Origin: Aquilaria yunnanensis
Lineage: Eukaryota; Streptophyta; Magnoliopsida; Malvales; Thymelaeaceae
DNA length: 64,000 nt
Direction: 5' to 3'
NCBI GenBank assembly: GCA_039654915.1
Contig: CM077600.1
Coordinates: 34,171,992 to 34,235,991, forward strand
Shown here: in pieces, positions 10,943 through 23,015 of the stretch
Layout: the number at the start of each line of letters is the position of its first letter
How positions within the stretch are numbered: position 1 is the first letter of the stretch
Notes under the pieces: model-generated
Told to the model about the DNA's origin: nothing
The model's database searches: none
The model's input: the letters and a program-made list of their open reading frames with translations, nothing else
Translations under genes and position numbers: made by a program

Positions 10943-12770
10943 ATGACTACAAATCAAACAACGCTGCTCTTCACAGCCCTATTTCTCTTTCCATCTCTGG
11001 CCTCTAGTTCACCAGAGCCAATTTGTAGCTCCACCACTTATCCGGATTTTTGTAGTTCCAATCTTCCCCATGGCGATCCCCACCTCTCCGTATTTGATTA
11101 TGCAAAAATTTCAATCAAACAATCCCTGTCACATGCTCAAAATTTTCATCTTCTAATCCAGTATTACCTAACTCAACATCCAATCTCTTCCCCTAGGTAC
11201 TCTATGTCACTTGAAGACTGCGAATTTCTGGCCACATTAAACGTCGATTTCTTCTCACGAACTCTAGAAACCCTCAATTCTAATGCGAAGCTAGATACCT
11301 CTCAAGTTGATGATTTGCACACTTTGCTTAGTGCTACCCTAACAAACCTCCAAACTTGTTTTGATGGCTTGGTCGAAGCTGCTGGCCAATTGTCAAATCC
11401 CCACCTGGCAAATGATCTGATGATGAGTCCATTTTTCTCTAATGGAACCAAGTTTTATAGCGTTTCTCTTGCAATTTTCAAGCATGCTTGGGTGGACGCC
11501 AAAAAGAACACTCTACCTAATTGGGTTGTGGATAGAAACACTTTACTGTCCAGAGTCGTTAGAGACAGGAACTTACTTCAAGTAGGTGAGGGAGATGCCT
11601 GTGCAAGCCAATCTGTGGTGGTAAGTCCAGATGGAAGCGGAGATTTTGTTACCATTAGTGACGCCGTGGCTGCTGCCGCCGAAAACAAGCTTGCAAGTTC
11701 TAGCAACAGTTATTATCTTATCTATGTAAACCAAGGGATTTATACAGAGTACGTTTCCATCCCGAAATACTTGACCAACTTGATTTTGATCGGTGCCGGA
11801 GTCAATAAGACAGTGATCACCGGGAACCGGAGCGTAGGCGGGAATTGGACTACATTTGATTCCGCCACATTTGGTAACTTCAACGTACACTTATTTTTTT
11901 TTTTTTTACATGTTTTCACCTGTGTTTTACTCGCTCGCTTCAATTATATATTTAAAACTAATTTGATGGATGGATACACGTGCAGCGGTGAATGGAGAGA
12001 GATTTGTTGCAATAAACATAACATTCCGTAACACGGCGGGAGCCATAAATGGTCAGGCAGTTGCACTTCGAAGCGGCGCGGATCTCTCAGCATTTTACCT
12101 TTGTAGCTTCGAGGGTTACCAAGACACTCTGTACACCAACTCTATGAGACAATTTTACAGAGAGTGTGACATTTATGGCACCGTCGACTTCATCTTCGGC
12201 AATGCAGCGGTTGTATTCCAAAAGTGTAACATTTACGCCAGGCAACCTCTGATCGGACAAGCCAACATGGTAACTGCTCAAGGAAGAACCGACCCCAACC
12301 AAAACACAGGTATGCCTTTTTTCCCCCCTATCAAATAGTACTTTATTATAGTGTTGCTAGATATGTAAGATAAGATATTGATATTTATAGGTGTGAACAC
12401 AGGTATTTCGATCCACAAATGTAGCATTAGAGCCGCAAATGACTTAATCGGGAGTAATTATAGCGTGGAAACGTACTTGGGACGGCCTTGGAAGGAGTAC
12501 TCCAGGACTGTTTACATGCTCTCATTCATGGACTCTTTCATCAACCCTGTAGGGTGGAGTGAGTGGGATGGCCATTTTGCACTTGACACATTGTATTATG
12601 CTGAATACCACAATTCAGGTCCCGGGTCTAGAACCAGCAAACGGATCACTTGGGCGGGTTACCATGTGATCAATTCCACTTATGCTGCGAAATTCACCGT
12701 TGCTAATTTCATCGCCGGCAACATGTGGTTGCCCCCACTAGTGCCTTACGTTGCTGGTTTGCAAAATTGA
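10943..12770 (+). CDS. Pectinesterase with N-terminal inhibitor-like pro-domain (type I PME)
   Basis: This enzyme demethylesterifies wall homogalacturonan in the apoplast. Three exons (10943-11873, 11986-12309, 12403-12770) join in frame to 540 aa, a normal length. Residues 1-23 look like a signal peptide. A PMEI-like pro-region follows, ending at the processing motif RNLL (209-212, variant of RRLL). The catalytic domain keeps every expected residue: Gln334 (GQAVALR), Gln356 and Asp357 (GYQDTLY), Asp378 (DFIFGNA), Arg446 and Trp448 (LGRPWK). Their spacings match the family exactly. I chose the ATG at 10943 over an upstream in-frame ATG at 10862 because it begins directly at the signal peptide and has a CACCATGAC context. 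Exon 3 has two in-frame acceptors 12 nt apart (exon starts 12391 or 12403). The second gives the family-typical sequence. Confidence 0.95.
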
Positions 12771-13154
12771 TATTGGGAGATCAGCAGTAAGGCTTATGTA
12801 CCATCAAGAGTTGCTTATACTCTCTTCAATTTCAGTATTTATTCCTTACAAATATATAAAAAAATACTAATTGAGCTGATGATCCCCTGTTATTAACATT
12901 TGTTTTAGGTAACTTAAGCTGCTCCAAAGTTTTACTTAAAATAGAAGTCCAATGGTAGATTACAAGAAAAATGTCTTGAGGTCCCAGCTAGCTTAAAAGC
13001 AAAGCATTCCAATCCCAAATTTGGTTAATGGGCTACTTACATTTTATCTCCTAATGTTTATCTAAATTACAGTTTGCGTCCTTTGTTTTAGAATCTACAC
13101 TTTACCCTTCTACGACTCTATGTGACATTTGTTTTCTACAATGTCTTACATCAA

Positions 13155-14090
13155 CTTTTTAAATTTTGATTATTTAAGTTATACATTATAATAGTTTGAT
13201 GGGTTAAATAATAAGAACAAACTATATACATGATTGACTTTTCAAACATAGAAAAATAAGAGCAAGCTTATCAAAGAAGAGTTGCCTTTTGTAGAGTAAA
13301 AGAGCACTGAGAATCAGTCTTTTCTAAGTTAATCAACATCTCCAAACTTTTATTTGCAAACAAGTTGATAAGTCCATATTTCAAATAAAGTAGAGAAATG
13401 GGCCTCCTTCAACAAAGAGAGATCCTGGTAGGTTTGTGTAACCTGCTTGTCACCAATGCAATTTGTCCCATGTGGTTTAAGTCCAACCTTGGTATTCACA
13501 CTTCATGGAGAATCCCTTGCTTTATTCAAGAGGTAGCTACTCCATATTCTAAAGGGCATTCTTGCAAGTTCCCATCAATTTAGGGCCAATTCGTTTCGTC
13601 TAAAGTCAACTGACTTTTTTTAACTTTTTCATCTTTTTTACGTGAAACCAATTTTATTTGAAAGTCAATGTTATGTAAATGCAATAATCAATTTAAAAGT
13701 AAATTTTTAGGATGTTGTTAAATTTTTATGAATTTTTCTTTTTTAATACTTGAAACTAGAAAAATTCATAAAAATTTAGTAAGATTATAAAAATTATATT
13801 TTTAATTGATTATTGTAGCTATATAATATTGGCTTTTAATTAAAATTAGTTTCAAGTAAAAAAGATGTAAAAATAAAAAAAAAATCATTTTGTAGTCAAT
13901 TGGCTAAAGTTGAAACGAATTGGCAGTTAGGTTTTCTTTTTCCCTAAAGACACCTACTCTTTCAGTTTAATCATCCTCACTAGATTAGAATCAGTTTCAA
14001 TTCTAAGCTCACCATGTATATAGTTTGTTCTTATTATTTAACCCATCAAACTATTACAATGTATAACTTAAATAATCAAAATTTAAAAAG
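13155..14090. repeat. Long inverted repeat, 78-bp arms with one mismatch
   Basis: The left arm (13155-13232) starts CTTTTTAAATTTTGATTATT and ends ACTATATACATG. The right arm (14013-14090) is its reverse complement, with only one difference that I can find (TTATAAT against TTGTAAT). The arms are separated by 780 bp that include the MITE at 13583-13926. Similarity stops abruptly at both edges of each arm. They could be the termini of a DNA transposon, although I find no obvious target duplication. Confidence 0.85.
13583..13926. mobile_element. Tourist-like (PIF/Harbinger) MITE, copy 1
   Basis: This 344-bp palindromic AT-rich element has termini GGGCCAATTCGTTTC and GAAACGAATTGGCAG, flanked on both sides by TTA. 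A second copy of nearly equal length (343 bp) lies at 56511-56853, also flanked by a 3-bp TAA. Shared internal words include AAAGTAAATTTTTA and GATGTTGTTAAATTTTTAT. A 3-bp TWA duplication is the hallmark of PIF/Harbinger elements. Confidence 0.85.
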
Positions 14091-15104
14091 AGACTAAAAT
14101 CTCTTCAAAAGAAAAAAAACACCTTAATGCTACTCAAGTAAACTCTTTCTTTAGTATTTCCAATTTATCACAAATTCATTGGTTGGTTCAAAAGGCAACT
14201 GTTCAATATTCTGAAAGGCGCTTAAAAAGTAGTATTTAGGAATTAGAAAAGAAATGGGAAAGGAAAAACTTGAACTCTAGTTAAGAAGGTGAAAGACTCA
14301 TGTTCCACCATTGTACCAAAGGTGCGGCAACAAGCTATAACTTCTTTGAGAGGAAGCAAGTTTTATAATGAATATAATCTAGTAATAACAATGAAAGTCT
14401 TTGACCTAGAAACGACTAATCCTTCATCCTAATGACTAATATTTGTTATTGTTACATGTGATTATGATGTCTGATGCTTCACTCTCCTTTTAGCCTTTCC
14501 CATATGTGCCAAAAAAAGGGGAAAAAACTTTGGCCTAATAGTTAATATTTGTGGCTGTGATTGGGAGATAGGTTCAATGCTTCAACCTCTCTTTTTAAAA
14601 AAGCCCTATTAACAACATTTAAAAAATTTAAATTAAATTAAATTTATTTGTTTGTGATAAATATGTTAGCTACTTTAGAAAACAAGTAACTAGTTTCTAC
14701 ATAATAAAAAAGAAAAAAAGAAACAATTCTCTCTTGCCAGGTGATATAATCTTTTCATTTTGGGTTGATACTCCTGCTTTCATGCTTCTACTCTTGCTTT
14801 CAATTACCACTCCCACTATCATTTTTGTAAGATTTTTCCTTACTTTTTTTTTTTAACAAAAGTAATGCTTGAAACATACTTGTACTTGGGTTAGGTTCGT
14901 AGGTCAATATATATTCGATTCTAGCTACATAATAGTTTATACACTTCTATCACAAAAAAAAAGTTTATACACTTGAAAAAATGTTTAAGTGCATAAGAAA
15001 TGACTTGTCTTCTCCACATTTTGATGACAATATCCTATAGAGATCAACTCTATTTGAGAATAGCTTTTGTGATCAACATCAGAATTTTTAATAATTTATT
15101 AACA

Positions 15105-15205
15105 GTGAAGATAAAACCATGAAGCTAAAAGCCAAAAGTTAACTTTAGATAGTTTTTTTAAAACTCTAACGCTAATCACTAATATTAATGCCAAACAAGG
15201 CCTTT
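15105..15205. repeat. Tourist-like fragment
   Basis: It shares AAGCTAAAAGCCAAAAGTTAA, a CTTTAGATA box and AACTCTAACGCTAATCACTAA in the same order as the stretch near 9600. It ends GCCAAACAAGGCC, the reverse complement of a GGCCTTGTTTGGC Tourist-type end. The left end is not clear. Confidence 0.5.
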
Positions 15206-16171
15206 ATTGATGGTTAAAGAGGATTTTTTTCCCTTTCTTTTGATGCTTAAGGAGGGCAATATTTTATTTTATTTTCCTTAAAATTGCTAGGAAAAAAATT
15301 ATGCCAATTAGTCACTTTGGAGAGAAAGGGGTCAGATTTCTATTTTAATAAAGTAAATTAACATCACATATCAAGAGTAAATTGTAATCTTATAAATCTA
15401 GATCATATCTTATTCTAAAATTTATAGTTACTAAACCATTGCCCATAACTTATTATGCTAAGATTAAATCCAAACAGAAAAAACACAATGATTCACTTTA
15501 GAATTAGAACCATATAATCTGTGACATTTCTAGATAACATGGGATTAATTCAACGTTTAATTTATAATTGACATTAATTACTTTTATAATTAATGATCAC
15601 CAAAACAGCGGTACCTTTTATTTATTCAATTTGTAAAAACAATTACAATACAAATTCCAATTTCATGTTTGGTGAGTGGTGATGACTCATTCTTCTTCTA
15701 GTCATTCAACCTGCACAATATAATATATTATACCTGTTCCACGCCTATAATAGTCAGAAATGTATGGCCAATTGTACATGCCAATCTCCCTATTATCTTA
15801 TTTCCAAGACTTAAATTGAACATATTTTTTTGTTGCAAATTGGTGTTTTAAATTCTTTAAACTATTTGAAACATAAAATCTTGCATGTTTTTTGGTATAT
15901 TTGTCATGTAAAGACAATATAACTAGTTGGCCTATTTGTAGAACTTCTTCTGTTGTTTCTAGATTAGCTAAGACTAGTTCCAAGCCTTAGTGTCTCCCAA
16001 GTCACAAGTAGTGAAGTTTAATTAGGGCAAACAAAAGCAACCACTGAAGTTGAGGCTTTTAAAGAGAAGAGCCAAATTTGAACTTGATGAAAACTAAGAT
16101 TCAAGGTATGGTTCCTAGTGCCTTTGTATTGTGTCCTAAATTTTACCATGTCCTAGATCTTCTTTTCAACT

Positions 16172-17349
16172 ATGTTTGTATTACTATTTGCCTTATCACT
16201 TTCAATAATTAATGTTTTTGTCTCAACTCAAAACCTTGATGAATCTCTTTCTTGCCCATTGGGCTTTGAAATCCTCCTGACTTTGGTTAGTGAAGAAGGA
16301 TTGAAGAAAAAGCCTTCATTCGCTAGTCCAATGTGATATTATGACAGCATGCTTGCATAGATTTATCTTGTCCAATCTCAGTATTTTCAAGAATAATCGA
16401 TTTCTTCCCTCTCTGGAAACTTATGTTGCTTGTGTAGATTCTTTTAGGCGGTTTCTAGGTGAGTGCAAGCTTGGATTTAACATAAATTCATGTAGGCATT
16501 ACCATATATGGATCTCGCAGTCTTGTTGTGATGGGAGGATATGGAAATGTTTATAAAGGGATCTTACAGGATGTTCCTTTAGTTGCCTTTAAAAGGTTCA
16601 AGAATTGTTTTACTGCAGGGGATGCAGATTTTGTACATGAAGTAGAAATGATTGTAAATGTTAGGCATATGAATCTTGTGACCTTGAAAGGCTATTGTAC
16701 TGCAGCAATTCCCAGGGAAAGTCATCAAAGAATAATTGTATGCAATCTAATATCTAACGCAAGCCTTTATGATCATCTTTTTGGATCCATAAAAGAGAAG
16801 CTTAGTTGGCCTATTCATTGGAAAATGACCCTTAGAATAGCACGTGGCTTAGCTTATCTACATCATGGTGTGTATCCAGCTATGATTCATAGAGACATCA
16901 AGGCTAGTAACATATTGCCGAATCAAACATTTAAACCAAAAGTTGTAGATTTCGGTCTTACGAGGATTATAGCGGAAGCAACACACTTGAGCAGAAAGGT
17001 AGCTGGGACATTTGGTTATGTTGCTCCAGAGTATGCCTTGTATGACAAGTTAACCAAAAGAACTGATGCATATAGCTTTGGAGTTTGTTTTTTGGAGATC
17101 TTAAGCGGAAGAAAAGCACACAAGAACAATGATAGAAAGATTTCCTTTTTGGCAAATTAAGCATGGGAGCAAGTGAATGAAGGAAAGGCATTGGATGTGA
17201 TTGACCAACAAATGCCTAAACTAGAGACACCACAAGTGATGGAGCAATATATGATACTTGCCATTCACTGTTGTCATCCACTGCTGCATTGTAGGCCAAC
17301 AATGGACCAGATGGTGAAAATTTTGGAATCTGACTTTCAAGTGGACTGA
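16172..17349 (+). pseudogene. RKF3-like receptor kinase pseudogene
   Basis: The intact family has a signal peptide, a Cys-rich SPARK-type ectodomain, a membrane helix and an intracellular Ser/Thr kinase. The ATG at 16172 opens a clear signal peptide followed by SCPLGFEILLTLV, the start of the RKF3 ectodomain, then stops at 16334-16336. A shifted frame continues with ectodomain-like words (NNRFLPSL, HYHIWISQSC). The sequence then jumps directly to the kinase glycine loop GGYGNVYKG at about 16530. The rest of the ectodomain, the membrane helix and the juxtamembrane region are deleted. The kinase part retains VAFKRFKN, IHRDIKASNIL, DFGLTR and the APE motif (VAPEYALY). A TAA at 17158-17160 interrupts it before the conserved tail RPTMDQMVKILES, which ends at 17349. 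No functional receptor can be made. A truncated kinase from the ATG at 16528 is formally possible but would lack a membrane anchor. Confidence 0.88.
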
Positions 17350-17596
17350 AACTCTTACTGCTTATAACTAGATATTATGGGATGCAAAGAAAAATTTATT
17401 GTGTTATATAAAATCATTCATTCTTTTATTTCCCAAGAGATAAGTGATCAAAAGTTGAATGTTCCAAAACGAAACCAATAGTACAAAATTACAAACTTGT
17501 GTACATATGCAATGAGTTGGGACCGGGTAGCTAAGAAGGCAATTATATTACACCAACTGATTTCTGTCATTATTTATGTTGATCAAAATAAATGTA
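17350..17596. other. Short tail-to-tail spacer
   Basis: It separates the end of the RKF3-like pseudogene from the CesA-like stop codon. No gene is visible. It probably contains the 3' UTR of the CesA-like gene. Confidence 0.5.
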
Positions 17597-20500
17597 CTAC
17601 TCATCACAATCCAAACCACACTCAACCAAATAAGCCTCTGTAGAATTGCCCACAAATGGGTGAAGTTTAACCCACACAAGTGAAAAAATGGAAGCAAGCA
17701 AAAGTGACCAAATAATTATTATTCTAGGAGTCTTGTTTCTCCTGGCAAACATGCCCATAAAGAAAGGGTAAAGATAAACTACCACCCACAAAGCAAAGAC
17801 AAGTTTCCCCAAAAAAGGCCCCCATGACCCATACCCAGTTTTTACAGCATTGGAAACCCCAGCCACGATCGCCACCATGTTTATTGTCAGCAAACTTGTG
17901 GGTATGATCATTATAGCAGTTCTAAAATCCCATTCAAACTTCATTAGGTTAACTCCAGAAACAACCTTAATGAGCCCTAAGAACACTGCAAAAACATGCA
18001 CTGAAACGCCTTTGATCATCCAAAACTGCTCATTTCTCCACCATTTGTCCACACTGATGCCACTCCACCTCATCTCTAGGACAATTGTCCCCATAAAGCA
18101 CATTAAGAGTGACACAAACCACATGCCTGCTATATTGTTCACCTCTGGTACAATGAACCTGTTGGAGAGTAGACAAACTGCTGGGAGAGTGGAGTATACT
18201 ACAAGAGGTAGTGATGTGAAGGGGTAGAGGGTGACATTTATATAGGCAATGCGCTCCATGAATTTAAGGTCTCCGCTATATCCATACCAAAGAGGACAAT
18301 GCTTGCTGAAGAGGATTTGTATAGAGCCAATAGCCAATTGTAAGACCTTTAAGAGCTTGTCGGTCAAGTCCATTGGCATACATTTTTTAAACGTGGACCT
18401 TTCAGATACATGGTATATAGATCGCCATCCATTGTAGTGTAGCTTTAGGCTTGTTAATATGTCTTCTCTTGGTGAACCATAGATCCAGCCAATCTTAAAA
18501 AGTTCAATGATCAAAATTAGGCTAATTACAGAAGAAATATTAGTTGTAATGTAAAATGATAAGAAAGTTGGTTGTTTTTGGAGTTTGAATTTATACCTCA
18601 TTTCCCCATTCTGTTTTTTCTTCATAGACACAACTGATGACATGGATGGCTTCTTTGAGCAAAGAGGTGGTATCCTTTAACATGCCATCTTCCTTTAGTA
18701 AGGTCGATGTGGCAAAAGCTGGAGATGTTCCAAACTTCTTTTCCAGCTTTTTCTCACTTGTAACTACTTCATTTTCTGCAATAATTCCTGTCCCCAAGTG
18801 CACCCATAACAAAAAGACAAAGATTAGTATAGACAACCATAACAAAAACACAAACATTAGTACAAATAAACATTTCTATCTAGCGCAATTTTCTTTTTGT
18901 TAAGAACTCATGGCATAACTTACCAACTTGTTCCTTTTTTTTCTTTGATTTTGACTTGTTTTGCTGCTTCTTATTTCTCCATCCAGTGCAGAAATACTTG
19001 CAAGACCTAAAAGGTAGCCTCCTCTTCTTTGGAGCAATTTGGCCATAAAGTGCCCGCCTTCTAAAAACGCTCCCTGTGCCGACATACATAGGTCCTTGAA
19101 TTCCGTCCAAACATTTCATGTTGATCTAAAGTGAAAAACTTGGTTACATTTAATCACAAGAGGTCCTCTTTTAGAAGCAGAATTAGCAATAACCACAAGC
19201 AATTATTCACCTTTAATATGAATAAGTATAAGTAGTCATAAAAATTACTCCATCGGACCCAAAATAATTGTCCACATTTCAATTTTGAGTTTTCTCATTT
19301 TAATTATTCATTTCTACAATTAGAAAACTCATTTAATACCATGACTATTATACCCTTAAATGTTTATAATACCATGAATCAATTTGATCAATGAAAAATT
19401 TCATTTAGTGTGATTTCCTTAAACCATGAATATTTGTCTACTGGATAATTATTTGGGGACAGTGGGGGTAGATCTTTAAGTTGTTGACAATAAAGAAGGT
19501 TTGACTTACATCAAAATATGTGGAATCTGGAACGCCATCGAAGCTTTGAGGAAACTGGACATAACCTACCCTCTTTCCTGCCTGGGGTTCCATCATAAAA
19601 CACATGGCCTCTCTGAGAGCTTTGCTATTATTGATGTACTGATCCCAGTCCAAGTTTAAGACATAAGGTGCATTTGTGAACAAAGCAGACACCCTAACCT
19701 ATACAAAACCAAAATTTATTCCACCAAACTTGTTATATATGGGTTTACTTGCTTTAAGTATCATAAAATGATCAATATGTGCTTGCTTGGTTACCAAAGA
19801 ATTCATGGCTCCTGCCTTCTTGTGGTGATTAAACCCAGGCCTCCTCTCTCTAGAAACATATATCAAACGTGGTAATCCACTTCCTCTACTTTCTCCCCCT
19901 ACACTTTGGCCTATAAATACCTGCTGCGTATTGTCAAGAAAATTAGTCGTCTTCTTGATGAACTTTTGACTCATAAAGATAACTATTGATCATACACCTG
20001 TATCATTCCCGGGTGATCATTGACATCATTCCCTGGCCATGAAGTTCCATCCTGCATGCTCCAACCTCGTTCTGGAACTTGTCTTGACTTGGACGCTAAA
20101 GCATTGATCCGTACTTTGAACTCTTCGTACTCTTTCTGCAATTTCAGATTACCATAGCAAAACTTGTTATGTGCAATACATTAATCAGTAGAATAGGGAA
20201 ACAAAAGAGTAAAGGATCACCTTCATGGCTCTCCTTTCCCTCACAAATGAAGGCAATAGTTTGCAGTTGACATAGTCCAACTTTTGGTGAAAGTAGGACT
20301 CAGGTGCCCTTGGCTCAATGTTGAACTTGTGACAGAAAGGCGCCCACTTAGTTGCAAACTGACATGTCTCAGAAAGTGCCTCAAATGTCAGCATTGCAGC
20401 TCCATCATCAGAAACATAACACGACACCTTATTGGGAGGGAAATCTACTGCCAGAACAGAAAGAATGGTGTTTGCCATTCTAAGAGGCGGTTCCTTCATC

Positions 20501-21806
20501 GGATCAACTGTGCTCACAAAAATGTCCACTGCTGGAAGTTGACCTTCTTCATATCTAGACAAGAAAAGCAAATGAGATCATTTTTATGTTAAGCAAATAG
20601 TTGTTTGTAATTCAAGAAAGGCAAATGAGATCATTGTATACCGGAGGGACAAACGGTCTAGATAAGTCTCTCGGTTGATTGGATGCCACTTTAGAAATTG
20701 ATCCAGAATCCATGAAAAGCCAAACCAAATTTCACATATGACAGATACAAGCCATAGTGCACGAGCTTGCTTCACGGGGTTTGTGATGCGGTAATGGAAG
20801 AAGAACACCAACACAATGAGCCGAATCAAGATGATCATCCGATAAGGATTGATTTGAATAGATGGAATTTGCACTTTCCTTGACAAGGGTTGTCTTGCCT
20901 CATCCATTCTAATTATCCCACAAGAAACATAGTTCACATATATATCTGTTGTTTGTTTCTCTCAACAACTAGAATATATAGAAATTAGTAACTCAGATAC
21001 ATGCATACTTACAATAGCAGATTAGCATCATCCCCACCATTACCTACAGCTTGGTCTGATTCTTTTTCCTTCACAGTATTCTCCATCCTCTCCTTCCAAG
21101 CAACGCTCCCATAGCCATAAGCAGCCAAGTCCTTGGAAGGGTCCAGAGGTCTAGAAGTAGGCTGCAGTTGCACAGCCAAAGCCAACTCTAAAGGCTCAAC
21201 TTGACCGTCCATGAGGAGTAGCTTATCTAAGGCCTGAGAAGTGAGCTTTTTCTCCAAGTCATCCTCTTCGTCCTGTTCTTCCTCTTCGTCATCCCCCTCC
21301 ATCCTAGCAAAACCTGCAAGTTCACAAGCCATTGGAACAACATAGCATTTCAAGTGCAAATATATATATATATATATATAGTTAGTCTAAAAAAGCTGAC
21401 CATGTGTATACGTGTAGATTACCCTTTAGACGCTTGAGCCTAGTGTTGCACCGGGGGCAGACTTGAGCCCCTTCCATGCGCTCGTACTCGTAGCAGGCAT
21501 GGCAAATGGGGAAGGCGCACTCACTGCAGCCAACGAACGCCTCTCCCTCCTCTGTTAGACCCACTTCATCCCCACAAATGTGGCAGTTGTTGGCTCTCTC
21601 TTCCTCTAATGCTTTTGGCTGCAACAAGAACCAACAAGTAGTATATATATCCTCATATCATTCTTGTATCTTCAATTATCTGTCTCCATCTCCATGCATA
21701 TATGCAAATTAAATATACTTACACATGGTTGGTCGTTGCAACGGATGACTAAGAGCTCTTCGAGATTGTGAGTGCCGACCACTAGACTAAAGCCACCGCC
21801 CTGCAT
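17597..21806 (-). CDS. CesA-type cellulose synthase-like protein lacking the QxxRW motif
   Basis: CesAs are plasma-membrane glycosyltransferase family 2 enzymes that polymerise glucan. Eleven exons join in frame: 21806-21723, 21618-21423, 21313-21013, 20908-20642, 20554-20221, 20135-19998, 19920-19795, 19698-19510, 19125-18924, 18787-18597 and 18493-17597, giving 974 aa. An N-terminal RING-like zinc finger with eight Cys (CHIC...CSEC...CHAC...CPRC) marks it as CesA, not Csl. Two N-terminal membrane helices, the first Asp motif (DDG, 332-334), the DxD motif (DWD, 499-501) and about six C-terminal helices are present. Two catalytic motifs are altered. TED reads RED (685-687), keeping the Asp. 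QxxRW reads KVLQL (725-729), losing Gln, Arg and Trp together. The class-specific region is short. The open frame over eleven exons argues against a simple dead gene, but polymerase activity is doubtful. A Stowaway-like MITE lies in intron 8. Confidence 0.88.
19248..19468. mobile_element. Stowaway-like MITE in intron 8 of the CesA-like gene
   Basis: The 221-bp AT-rich element starts CTCCATCGGACCCAAAATAA and ends TTATTTGGGGACAGTGGGGG, with TA on both sides. That matches the CTCCCTCCG..CCCA terminus and TA duplication of Stowaway elements. It lies wholly between the donor after 19510 and the acceptor before 19125. Confidence 0.8.
21361..21380. repeat. (TA)10 microsatellite in intron 2 of the CesA-like gene
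   Basis: An uninterrupted TA dinucleotide run of about 20 bp. Confidence 0.9.
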
Positions 21807-22639
21807 TACTCTGTCCAGGAATATCAACGTAACTGGCTATAGATATTATGGAGATCTGTTCACTTGTAGTTAAGCATCGAAGCGTTGTTGTGTGCTAAAA
21901 TTAGATGAAAAGAGTAGTGCTTGCTTGGTTGGTGAAATTTAATTAACTAAGGAAGCCAAGGTAGCTTTGTGATTTGGGTGGCCTGGCCTGGCCTGGCCTC
22001 GAAATCTCAAACGGCCCCCGGTTTAAAAATTGTTGAATTTTTGGCAGGCAGCATTTTTCTTCTGGGCTCACAATAATTCCTTGGTTTGTCTTTACATGAT
22101 TGGTTTTAGCAATAACTAGCTAGTAATCGTTATCACGAATAAATTAAGGAGATTGCTTCACATGAAAGGGAAAGTCTGAGAGTGGTTCCAGGGAGGAGAA
22201 AATCAAAAGACGGATTGCTTTTGGGGGTGAAGACTTGAAATTAAATATGAGCTTGGCATAAGAAATGAATGAGTAAGCCGGTCGAGAAGCGTTGCAGGCC
22301 AAATATTGGAGACATCCGGCCACCAAGCATCGGCACGGGCACGCATCCTGGAAAATTAATTGTCCTTATTTTTCTTCTTAATTAGTTCTCTAAATTAATA
22401 AACTCGACCTGTCGTGTCCTTTAATGTCCTTCCCCAGATCACCAGACGCCGGCGGGTGACAATCGGAGTCGATTTGTGACAATAGATAGTAATTAAATGG
22501 GTCCTAGCCTCCTAGGTAGCTAATAATTAGTAAAATGAAGTTCATTCAATTCAGGATCGATCGGGTTAAATTAATGAAACTTATAATTATCCCCATAAGG
22601 TATGACTTATCATATAGTTTGCCTCATCTATGTTTTTTA

Positions 22640-23015
22640 ATCCTATATTTTATCCCTTATATTTTGATACTGTCTGATTATAATTTTTGAAATTGTATTT
22701 AAATTATATGATAATCATCTATCAGTAATTTTAATATCTCGAATATTTTTTTTATAGTTAACATATATTTTAAATTATTAGTTTTTTTTATAAATATATT
22801 TTTTTTAAAATACATAAAAATATCTTTTAAAGGTCAGTTGGTTATGAAAAAAATATTAAAAATCTTAAAATTACTGGAACATTATTATCAGATAGTTTAA
22901 ATTAGGGTTTTAAAAGTTTTGTCGGACACCGTAAAATAAATTGAAAATAAAGTATAAATTTTTTAAAATAAAAAAGATAAAGTGTAAGTTAGACCAAAAA
23001 ATATAAGATTTTTGT
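22640..23015. repeat. Imperfect AT-rich fold-back element
   Basis: Words in the left half (TTTAAATTATATGATAAT, then CAGTAATTTTAATAT, then ATTTTTTTTAT) recur in the same order on the opposite strand of the right half, as TTTAAACTATCTGATAAT, CAGTAATTTTAAGAT and ATTTTTTTCAT. This is typical of an old MITE. Ends and target duplication are not resolved. Confidence 0.55.

Larger units (their letters stand above)
12771..16171. other. Spacer between pectinesterase and RKF3-like pseudogene
   Basis: This is non-coding as far as I can see. It contains the pectinesterase 3' flank, the 78-bp inverted-repeat pair (13155-14090) with an enclosed Tourist-like MITE, and a Tourist-like fragment at 15105-15205. 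A 61-codon minus-strand frame at 15798-15983 has no recognised domain. Confidence 0.5.

Noticed and set aside
17850..18437. Plus-strand frames opposite the last CesA-like exon
   Set aside because: The minus strand carries clear CesA sequence here, and the plus frames are shadows.
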